NCBI GenBank assembly: GCA_028820635.1 | Contig: JAPPIG010000054.1 | Span: 62,001-126,000 of the forward strand | Direction: 5' to 3' | Origin: Candidatus Poribacteria bacterium | GTDB lineage: Bacteria; Poribacteria; WGA-4E; WGA-3G | Length of the DNA stretch: 64,000 nt | Shown: positions 53,028 to 61,130 of the stretch, in pieces | How the letters are laid out: the number at the start of each line of letters is the position of its first letter | Position numbering within the stretch: the stretch's first letter is position 1 | Notes under the pieces: model-generated | What the model saw: only the letters and a program-made list of their open reading frames with translations | Database searches by the model: none | Told to the model about the DNA's origin: nothing | Made by a program: the position numbers and the translations under genes

Positions 53028-55565
53028 ATGAAAAAACAACTGTTTTATTTTTTATTTTTCGTTTGCGTCCTGATACCATCGGTGGCAATAGCAGACTTCT
53101 ACCTCGACTTTTCGATAGATGGTGATACCTATTTCGTCAGCCCCATTGACAGCGTGAACTTTACGCTTGAGGTTCGGAAGGATGGAAGTCCAGTGTCAGG
53201 TCAAGCAGTGATATTTAGTGTGAGTCCAGACGATGGGATTGCGTCGTTAAGTACCACAAGCGCGACAACGGATAGCAACGGGAAGGCACAAACGACTCTA
53301 TCGCTTTCGGGTGATTATTTATCAGAGACAGTGTATCAGGTCACAGCGAAGCTTGCCAATGGCAAAGGTAACGTTCCCCAATGGGGGTTGCCATCTGTAG
53401 TTATGTCAGATGGAGCCTATCTAAGGCTGTACGTAAGTCAGAATAAGAATCCCAGACCGGGTGACTCGATTCATTTTACTTTCTCGCTTGATAAAAAAAG
53501 TGGATTGAGCGTAAGAGGTCGAACGGTGACGTTTAGCGTGAGTCCGGACAATGGGACTGCCTCATTAAGTACCACAAGCGCGACAACGGGTGACTACGGA
53601 GGAGGTGCACGGACGACCCTGGTATTGGGGAGTAATGCCTCCGGAAGATACAGCGTCACGGCGACATTGGACGATGGTAAATCTATAAGCAGATCAACTC
53701 CGCGAGTTTATAACCCCAAATTATCAGAGTTTATCTTCAACATGCGTATTCCTTCTGGTGCTCTTCCTCTCAATCCAGGGGAGAGTAGAACGTTTATTGC
53801 TTATGTTGAGAAAGATTTGAAATATATATCAGGTCGAACAGTGACGTTTAGCGTGAAACCGGACGATGGGACTGTGTCCCTGAGTCCTACAACAGCGACA
53901 ACCGATAGCGATGGACAAGCAAGCACAGTGTTGACTACGGGGAGCGATTCCTCCGGATTGTACACGGTCACAGCAACGCTGGACAATGGTGCAACTATAA
54001 GTGGAACTGCGACAGTTGAAGCATCATCGCCGGAGGTAATACAGCCTCAACCCGACCCACAACCCAATAATCCTACGCCCGCCCCCACACTCGACTCACC
54101 CGACCTCGAGGCACAACTGCAAGGACAACCTCAATCCAAGCCACCGCCGAACAACGCCCCGGAATTCACGGAGGGCACTAGCACAAGGCGTTCGGTAGTA
54201 GAGAACACGGCATCTGGACAGAACATCGGTAATGCAGTGTCTGCGACAGATACTGATAACGATGCATTGACCTATACGCTCGGTGGCACGGATGCAGCAG
54301 CGTTTAGCATTGTTAGCACTACAGGACAACTCCAAACGAAAGCTGCCCTGGATTATGAAACGAAAGCGTCCTATACGGTCACGGTTGCGGTTTCTGATGG
54401 GAACGGGGGGAGTGATAGCATCACGATTACGATCAGCGTCACCGATGTCCACGAACCGCCACTACAAGACCCACCGCCACAGGATCCGCCACCACAAGAC
54501 CCGCCAGTTCAAGAACCACAGGGACAATCTGAACCAGAGCAGAATTGGACGATAATTCCTTTTGATTATGAAAGAGATGGTGTTGGTAAAGTCGTGTTCA
54601 GTGAAATTATGTTATCTGGCCTTGGTAAATATCCGCAATGGATAGAACTCTATAATACTACGGATCAAGATATTAATATTAATGGATGGAAGATTGTGGG
54701 TAGATATTTAGATGATTCAAACACGATAAACATATTAGAATCTCAGGTGATTTCAAAATCTTGGACAATAGAAGGTAAGGGAACGGTGTTAATAGTAGGT
54801 TTTGCAATTCCAAATTCCAGGGATAGGATTTCTATAGGTTTAGCAGATAAAACTTATGCTTTACAATCAACATCAAATAACCTTTGGAATTATGAGGGGT
54901 TTGTATTGGAATTACAAGATGCTGAGGGTAATCCTATAGATCGTATCGGTAATCTAAACGCAGAAAACGATATCGTTTGGGCAATACCTATGGTCGTTCG
55001 GGAGAAAAGAACTTCTTTGATAAGAAGACTGAGATCTACGCGAACAAAAGAATACAACTTTTCTTTTGGCATAAAAGAATTTGGATGGTTTCCTGCGGAT
55101 GAGGTTGAACGTTTGGCTAAGGGTAGAAGTCAGTCCTATTACGGCAGGCTGACTGACATAGGTTCACCTGGATATAGAACAGAAGGTGGAGAAATATTAC
55201 CTGTTACGCTATCTCAGTTTAATCCTCGAATAAATCAAGATGATTCGGTTGTGATAAGTTGGATTACTGAATCAGAAGTGGATAATGCAGGTTTTAATAT
55301 CCTGCGAAGCAACTCTAAGAAAGGCCTGTTTGTCCGGGTTAATCCGAAACTTATTCAAGGCGCAGGCACAACTGGTGAACGCAACGCGTATACATGGATA
55401 GATACAGCTGCGAAACCAAACATTGAATACTACTATCAGATTGAAGATGTTTCTTTTGCAGGTATCAAACAAACGCTTGCAACACAACGCCTGAAAGGTA
55501 TTCACACCGCAAAGAATCGTGCTTTAACAAGTTGGGGAATTGTAAAACAGGATCCAAACAAGTAA
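53028..55565 (+). CDS. Secreted adhesin-like protein: Ig-like repeats, cadherin domain, lamin-tail domain
   Basis: 845 residues with a signal peptide (residues 1-22). Three bacterial Ig-like (Big_1/invasin type) repeats occupy about 25-330, each with VTFSVxPDxGTxSLS and TATTDSxGxA signatures. A Pro-rich linker leads to a cadherin-like domain (about 375-480; VVENTASGQNIGNAVSATD, LDYETKASYTVTVAVSDGNG). A PPPQDP repeat linker follows, then a lamin-tail domain (about 522-640; VVFSEIMLSGLGKYPQWIEL). It ends in LTSWGIVKQDPNK, the tail type shared with 5585 and 55893. A surface or matrix role is likely. Near-identical Ig units suggest recent tandem duplication. Confidence 0.85.
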   Translation: MKKQLFYFLFFVCVLIPSVAIADFYLDFSIDGDTYFVSPIDSVNFTLEVRKDGSPVSGQAVIFSVSPDDGIASLSTTSATTDSNGKAQTTLSLSGDYLSETVYQVTAKLANGKGNVPQWGLPSVVMSDGAYLRLYVSQNKNPRPGDSIHFTFSLDKKSGLSVRGRTVTFSVSPDNGTASLSTTSATTGDYGGGARTTLVLGSNASGRYSVTATLDDGKSISRSTPRVYNPKLSEFIFNMRIPSGALPLNPGESRTFIAYVEKDLKYISGRTVTFSVKPDDGTVSLSPTTATTDSDGQASTVLTTGSDSSGLYTVTATLDNGATISGTATVEASSPEVIQPQPDPQPNNPTPAPTLDSPDLEAQLQGQPQSKPPPNNAPEFTEGTSTRRSVVENTASGQNIGNAVSATDTDNDALTYTLGGTDAAAFSIVSTTGQLQTKAALDYETKASYTVTVAVSDGNGGSDSITITISVTDVHEPPLQDPPPQDPPPQDPPVQEPQGQSEPEQNWTIIPFDYERDGVGKVVFSEIMLSGLGKYPQWIELYNTTDQDININGWKIVGRYLDDSNTINILESQVISKSWTIEGKGTVLIVGFAIPNSRDRISIGLADKTYALQSTSNNLWNYEGFVLELQDAEGNPIDRIGNLNAENDIVWAIPMVVREKRTSLIRRLRSTRTKEYNFSFGIKEFGWFPADEVERLAKGRSQSYYGRLTDIGSPGYRTEGGEILPVTLSQFNPRINQDDSVVISWITESEVDNAGFNILRSNSKKGLFVRVNPKLIQGAGTTGERNAYTWIDTAAKPNIEYYYQIEDVSFAGIKQTLATQRLKGIHTAKNRALTSWGIVKQDPNK

Positions 55566-55892
55566 TGAACTCATAGCGAGTACGAGCTAATAATCGTTGA
55601 AAGTCCCGCGGAAGTTTATCATTGGATATGCTAAATACCAAAAACCCAACCGTGTTTCTTTGAGTTTATTGTAGCTAAGAGCAAGTTTCCGAAAATCTGA
55701 ACTTGAGAACTATAAAGCCGAACTTGAGCGACTCGAGAACAATCTACAAACAATCCTTGCCAAACACAATATGTGAAGCAAGCATCTTATGCGCGCGGGT
55801 GATGCCCAGACCGGAGCTCCCGCACGCGCCTTCTCGCTCTTGCCAGTGGCGTGTAACAAAATGGCTGGCGATAACAAAACAAGGAGATTCAA
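55566..55892. other. Gap with gene tail fragment and GC-rich hairpin
   Basis: At about 55680-55773 the plus strand reads KSELENYKAELERLENNLQT before a stop, a coiled-coil C-terminus without its start. A hairpin with GCGCGCGGG and CCCGCACGCGC arms (55789-55829) follows and may act as a terminator. ATGCGCGCGGGT also recurs at 57230. Confidence 0.4.
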
Positions 55893-56654
55893 ATGAAAAC
55901 TGTAACTTTGATACTCACTTTACTCTTATCATCAATCTTTGTAGCATTACCAGTCCTATCTGTAGAAAAAGGTCTTGTGGCTTATTGGGGATTTAATGAA
56001 GGTGAGGGTGACACAACGGAAGATTTAAGTGGTAATGGACATGATGGTAAATTGATGGGCGATCCGCAGTGGACAGACGGCTACTTCGGAGGCGGGCTTG
56101 AATTCGACCAAGAGGGAGACGAAGTTAATATTCCGTTCCATGAAAATCTGAACTTAGACACATTCACAGTCACAGCATGGGCAAATGTAGAGCCTGGAAG
56201 TAGTGGACATCGTGCTGTAGTTTCATCACGGGATGAGCCCCCTGTCAGCGGTTATATTTTCTATGCAGAACCACCAGCGGGTAACACGTGGATATTTATC
56301 ACTGGGGGTGGTGGCTGGAAATGGATCCGGGGTCCCGTTGTCAATGCTGGCAAATGGGATCATCTTGCGGGTACATTTGCGAATGGTAAAATGAACTTCT
56401 ATGTTAATGGCAATCATATCGGAGAAACAGATTCCGAGATTAGCCTTAACACAAAACAGGAGTTCCTTATCGGTGCTGGTGCGAACGAACGCGCGACCCA
56501 TGAATATCTTTTCAAAGGCAAGATTGATGAGGTGCGTGTCTACGATCGCGAATTAAGTGAGGATGAGATAGCATCGGTAATGGAAAGCGATACAGCTCCT
56601 GTCGAACCAGCTGGCAAACTTGCTACGACTTGGGCAAACCTGAAAGCCAGGTAG
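55893..56654 (+). CDS. Secreted LamG/concanavalin-A-like lectin-domain protein
   Basis: The start follows AAGGAGATTCAA. 253 residues: signal peptide (1-25), then one LamG-type jellyroll (about 28-230) with GLVAYWGFNEGEG, DLSGNGHDGKL, FGGGLEFD, FTVTAWANVEPG, LAGTFANGKMNFYVNG and GKIDEVRVYDRELSEDEI. It ends in LATTWANLKAR. Such domains bind glycans or proteins outside the cell; no catalytic residues are seen. It is a common module in large secreted proteomes of this kind. Confidence 0.88.
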   Translation: MKTVTLILTLLLSSIFVALPVLSVEKGLVAYWGFNEGEGDTTEDLSGNGHDGKLMGDPQWTDGYFGGGLEFDQEGDEVNIPFHENLNLDTFTVTAWANVEPGSSGHRAVVSSRDEPPVSGYIFYAEPPAGNTWIFITGGGGWKWIRGPVVNAGKWDHLAGTFANGKMNFYVNGNHIGETDSEISLNTKQEFLIGAGANERATHEYLFKGKIDEVRVYDRELSEDEIASVMESDTAPVEPAGKLATTWANLKAR

Positions 56655-56657
56655 TTT

Positions 56658-57213
56658 ATGAAAAGCATTTTAACAGTGATTATTATATCACTTTTTTATG
56701 GTTGGGTGTAATCAAAACATGATGAAAGATGTAATGAAATCCAACCCCAACCCCGAACCAATGATTCTCGATATACCGTCAACCTTTACGGAGGATGAAA
56801 AAACAGCAGCATCGATTATCGCTGCTGCTGTTCAACGGTATGATAGACTTGGTGTCCAAGACACTATTAATTATGACAATCAACAACAAGAACAACTACG
56901 CGGAGATGGGGGGACATTTTTCTATCTTCTAATCACAGATTCGGATAATACAATTGTGGCAAGTGAGTTAGGGGGAGGAGAACTTCTTGGTGAAAACTTC
57001 GCGTTTATCGTCAGACAATCTGGGTATTCACTACCTCTGGGTTTCCGCTCTTGCAAGCATGGCAAGGGGGAATGGTTGAAATGGCAACTTCCGGACGCAG
57101 ACGCTACTGAGAGCGTTATAGGGATATGGCATGATGGTTATCTTTTTACGACAGCTGTAACACCTGCATCCACATACATTGATGAACCTGTTGATACTGT
57201 TCCTCCTGGATAA
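56658..57213 (+). pseudogene. Lipoprotein broken by one extra T in a T6 tract
   Basis: ATG at 56658 opens a lipoprotein signal (MKSILTVIIISLF) but the frame reaches a stop at 56711. Removing one T from 56692-56697 joins it to MVGCNQNMM, creating a good lipobox, and gives about 184 residues. The body resembles small secreted sensor or cache-like domains (FFYLLITDSDNTIVASELGG, VIGIWHDGYLFTTAV). It begins 3 bp after the LamG gene. A short product from ATG at 56698 would lack export. A sequencing error or slippage switch is possible. Confidence 0.65.
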
Positions 57214-57303
57214 TTTATACAACCCTCTTATGCGCGCGGGTTTCTTTGTCTAACTTGCATGCCCTAGTAGTCTGTCCAGTCTAAATTGTAGGTATCAGTA
57301 ATA

Positions 57304-57400
57304 GTGGGGAATCGGAGCTCCCTCCTACAAAGAGCAGACGGTATTGGTAGGAGCGATCTCCAAATCTCGACCTTTACCCACAAAATTTCGGTAGATACTC
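57304..57400. repeat. Dispersed palindromic repeat, copy H (two half-elements)
   Basis: A right-arm type GGAATCGGAGCTCCCTCCTA is followed, not preceded, by a left-arm type GGTAGGAGCGATCTCCAAAT, then a spacer like that of copy D. The order suggests two truncated copies or a circular permutation. The remainder of 57214-57450 has no gene. Confidence 0.55.
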
Positions 57401-57450
57401 CATTAGTCGCAGCGTGTAAAAATATCGACTACACTTGGGAGAGATTTCTG

Positions 57451-60400
57451 ATGAAAACCAAAATGTTTTTGAATCTGATGTTCTTGATAGTTTCAATATT
57501 TCTATATGTGTCCAACACGACTGCTGAATATGAACCCCATACACAATGGGGGTTACCCGAAGGTGCCAAAGCGCGGCTCGGTAAAGGAAGCATAACAGGT
57601 AATATTGCGTACTCTCCGGACGGTACTCAGCTTGCAGTCGCGGGTAACATAGGTATTTGGATCTATGATACGTCAACCTATCAAGAGACTGCTCTGCTCA
57701 GAGGACATTCTTTTTCGGTGTGGAGCGTGGCGTTTAGTCCGGATGGGAAAACGCTTGCAAGTGGCAGTGGTCACGATTATGACGCATGGCATGGGACCAT
57801 CCGCTTTTGGAACACGGAGACGGGAGAAAACGTAGATACACTTTTTTCTGATGTGGATTGGGGGTGGGGTGTAGCGTTCAGTCCAGATGGTCGCATGGTG
57901 GCTGTTTATGGAGAATGGTCGGGTGAGAGTGATGTCCACCTCTTTAATGCTGTTAGCAGAGAACGGATAGAAACACTCATGCATGCAGAGTCTGTCAATA
58001 GCGTCTCCTTCAGTCCGGATAGCAAAACGATCGCCAGTAGGAGTTCGGACGGGATCCACCTATGGCATACAGAGACAGGAGAACACCTGCACACGTTTGC
58101 GGAGGACACGGGAGGCGATAGCATCGTCTTCAGTCCCGATGGACGGACGCTGGCGAGTTGCAGTGAAAACAAAATCCACTTCTGGGATGCGAAAACAGGC
58201 GAACAGAAAAACCTGATCTTAAGGCATGAAGGCTGGGTTGATAGTATCGTTTTTAGTCCCGATGGACGGACGCTGGCGAGTTGTGGTGGAAGCGAGCTCT
58301 ACCTATGGGATACCGAGACAGAAACACAAAAAGCCCTTATAAGGCACACCGGTTACCTCATTAGTGTTGCATTCAGTCCCGATGGTCAGACGCTGGCGAG
58401 TTGCAGTGAGAACAAAATCCACTTCTGGGATGCGAAAACAGGGGAACACAAGAAAACACTTTTGGGGCACACCGGCTCCGTCAATAGTGTGGCATTCAGT
58501 CCTGATGGGAAAACACTCGCAATGAATGGCGGATATCCGGACAAAACCGTTCGCTTGTGGGTTGCCGATACAGTCGATCCCAAACGAACACTGGTCGGGC
58601 ATACAGATGGAGTCAGTAGCGTGTCGTTCAGTCCTGATGGACACATCATAGCGAGTGGAAGTTATGATAATACCATCCGTCTCTGGAGTGCCGATACAGG
58701 CGAAAAAATAGAAACACTCATCGGGCATGAAAGCTCGGTTTATAGTGTCGTTTTTAGTCCGGATGGCACCACCCTCGCAAGTGGAAGTGGTGACGACACT
58801 GTTCGTCTGTGGGATATAGACACAGGCGAGACTCTCCGCACCCTCACGCATGAGTTTTCGGTTTATAGCGTGTCGTTTAGTCCTGATGGCAAGACGCTCG
58901 CCTGTGGCGGTGATGACGGCACCCTTCTACTCTGGGATGTAGAAACTGGCGACCATGAACGGATATTCATAACAGAGATGGCGTGGATCAATAGTGTAGC
59001 GTTTAGTCCTGATGGCAAGACGCTCGCCTGTGGCGGTGGCACAACTAGTCTCCGCTTTTCGAGATGGGGTGCTTTGGAACTGTGGGATGTAGAAATGGGT
59101 GAAGCCAGGCATTCTGTTGATACCGGTGAAGTTCTTAGTGTAGCGTTTAGTCCTGATGGCACCACCCTCGCGCTCGGTCTCGACATCGGGCTTGCAGATG
59201 CTGAGCTCACCTCTGTTCACTTGTTGGATGTAGAAACCGGTACAAAGGGACACACATTGGAGGAGGATACTGTTATTTCAAGTGTTGCATTCAGTCCGGA
59301 TGGTACTACACTCGCAAGTGCCAGTTATAATGGCACAGTGCTGCTTTGGGAACTTGCCCCTACAGTGCCGGAACCGGGAAAACTCGTTCCTCCGCAATTC
59401 AAATTCCGGGCAGCACCCAAGTATCCAGAGGCTGCCTTAAGGGCAAATAAGGAAGGGCAGGTTGTCTTGCAGGCAACTATTGACGAGAACGGTATTCCAC
59501 AAAATATCACAGCCCTTACAAACCTCGGATTTGGATTTGAGGAGGCAGCGGTTGAGGCATTGAAGAAAAGCACCTTTCATCCTGCCACAAATGGCGGGAA
59601 CCCGATCAGTTTTGAGGTTACAATACCCTACACCTTTACACTTACGGATGAACCCGGCAATACCCGTGCAGACGCTACCCCGCTTCCCATGGGCGATTCA
59701 CTCACAGAAGAAATAGCCCCCGGCGATGATGTGGATTACTTCAGTGTTCAAGTAGAGGAACTCGGTCAACTCACACTTTGGACAACAGGAACCCTTGATA
59801 CAATAGGCACATTGCAAAATAGTGAAGGCACCACATTAGCAACAAATGACGATGCAAACGTGGACACGGATGAATTTAATTTCAGAATAGCACACGATGT
59901 GGAACCGGGGACATATTACATCAAAGTAGAAAGTTATGAGTCAGCGACTGGCGACTATACCATTTCCGCAGCGTTTACCGCTGCGCCTACTCTATCGGTA
60001 GATGTCAACGGTGATGGTGTCGTGGATGTGTTAGATTTGGTGTTGGTCGCTGCTAACTTTGGGAGATCCGATGCAACTCCAGCACACGGCGATGTCAACG
60101 GTGATGGTGTCGTCAATCGTGAAGATATATTAGCGGTCTTAGATGCACTTGAGGCAGTGGAAGCTGCCCCTGCTGCTGTATCTACAACAAAAAGCTTACA
60201 GCGTTGGATTAACCTTGCTAAACAACTCAACCGGACAGATGCCGATTTTCAAAAAGGGATCGCTGTTCTTGAAAATCTGCTAATGACGCTGAGAGATATG
60301 GAAACGGTGCCGAAAGCAACAGCACTGTTGCCAAATTACCCAAACCCGTTCAACCCGGAGACTTGGATACCTTATCAGTTGTCCAAATCTGCGGATGTGA

Positions 60401-60606
60401 GTATATCCATTTATGCCGCCGATGGGAAGTTGGTTCGAACGCTGGCATTCAGCACGCAAGCTGCGGGGCTTTATCAGCACCGGAGCCGCGCAGCGTATTG
60501 GGATGGCAAAAACGCACTCGGTGAACCTGTCGTAAGCGGTGTGTATTTCTATACATTAAAAGCAGGTGATTTTACCGCGACCCGGAAGATGTTAATACGG
60601 AAATAA
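57451..60606 (+). CDS. Secreted WD40 / TonB-C / PPC / dockerin / FlgD-like modular protein
   Basis: ATG at 57451 begins a signal peptide (to about residue 25), giving 1051 residues. After GLPEGAKARLGKG about fifteen WD40 units run to about residue 635 (FSPDGKTLASGSG type). Next come a TonB C-terminal domain (about 645-730; YPEAALRANKEGQVVLQATI), a PPC domain (about 738-840), two dockerin-like Ca-binding loops (DVNGDGVVDVLDLVLVAANF, DVNGDGVVNREDILAVL) and a C-terminal FlgD-like Ig region with NYPNPFNPETWIPYQL. The end region resembles type IX-like or surface-attachment tails. A soluble TonB C-domain without a membrane anchor is strange. Confidence 0.87.
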   Translation: MKTKMFLNLMFLIVSIFLYVSNTTAEYEPHTQWGLPEGAKARLGKGSITGNIAYSPDGTQLAVAGNIGIWIYDTSTYQETALLRGHSFSVWSVAFSPDGKTLASGSGHDYDAWHGTIRFWNTETGENVDTLFSDVDWGWGVAFSPDGRMVAVYGEWSGESDVHLFNAVSRERIETLMHAESVNSVSFSPDSKTIASRSSDGIHLWHTETGEHLHTFAEDTGGDSIVFSPDGRTLASCSENKIHFWDAKTGEQKNLILRHEGWVDSIVFSPDGRTLASCGGSELYLWDTETETQKALIRHTGYLISVAFSPDGQTLASCSENKIHFWDAKTGEHKKTLLGHTGSVNSVAFSPDGKTLAMNGGYPDKTVRLWVADTVDPKRTLVGHTDGVSSVSFSPDGHIIASGSYDNTIRLWSADTGEKIETLIGHESSVYSVVFSPDGTTLASGSGDDTVRLWDIDTGETLRTLTHEFSVYSVSFSPDGKTLACGGDDGTLLLWDVETGDHERIFITEMAWINSVAFSPDGKTLACGGGTTSLRFSRWGALELWDVEMGEARHSVDTGEVLSVAFSPDGTTLALGLDIGLADAELTSVHLLDVETGTKGHTLEEDTVISSVAFSPDGTTLASASYNGTVLLWELAPTVPEPGKLVPPQFKFRAAPKYPEAALRANKEGQVVLQATIDENGIPQNITALTNLGFGFEEAAVEALKKSTFHPATNGGNPISFEVTIPYTFTLTDEPGNTRADATPLPMGDSLTEEIAPGDDVDYFSVQVEELGQLTLWTTGTLDTIGTLQNSEGTTLATNDDANVDTDEFNFRIAHDVEPGTYYIKVESYESATGDYTISAAFTAAPTLSVDVNGDGVVDVLDLVLVAANFGRSDATPAHGDVNGDGVVNREDILAVLDALEAVEAAPAAVSTTKSLQRWINLAKQLNRTDADFQKGIAVLENLLMTLRDMETVPKATALLPNYPNPFNPETWIPYQLSKSADVSISIYAADGKLVRTLAFSTQAAGLYQHRSRAAYWDGKNALGEPVVSGVYFYTLKAGDFTATRKMLIRK

Positions 60607-60622
60607 AAAGGAAAATCTTCTT

Positions 60623-61067
60623 ATGAAAACCAATGTGTTTTTGGGTTTGATGTTCTTGATAGTTTCAATGTTTCTGTATGTGTCCAATACAACTGCTGAA
60701 TATGAACCCTACACGCAGTTGAGTTTACCGGAAGGTGTCAAAGCGTGCCTCGGCAAGGGCAGTATAAATGAGATAGTGTATTCCCCTGACGGTACTCAAC
60801 TTGCGGGGGCGAGCAGCGTCGGTATTTGGCTTTATGATGTAGAAACAGGAAAAGAACTTGACCTGTTCATAGGGCATACGGAGGTGTCGGAAGCGTGTCG
60901 TTCAGTCCGGATTGAAAAACCCTCGCAAGTGGCGTAGTGATAAGACGGTCCGTTTATGGGAAGTCACAACAGGGATCCTATCCGCACGCTTATAGGACAT
61001 CCAACACTGTTGAAAGTGTCGCGTTTAGTCCGGATGGGCAAACAATATTGTGGGATTGTTGTTGATT
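60623..61067 (+). pseudogene. Truncated WD40 paralogue
   Basis: The first 105 codons copy the start of the protein at 57451 (LMFLIVSMFLYVSNTTAEYE, LPEGVKACLGKGS) and then stop at 60937. WD40 fragments continue in other frames (SDKTVRLWEVTTG near 60936; a FSPDG-type unit near 61025). It lies between two intact paralogues and is probably a failed duplicate. Confidence 0.8.
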
Positions 61068-61130
61068 GAGATGTCCACATATTTTCGGATTTAGTATAAA
61101 TCACCATATCCCAAAACAAGGAATAATACA

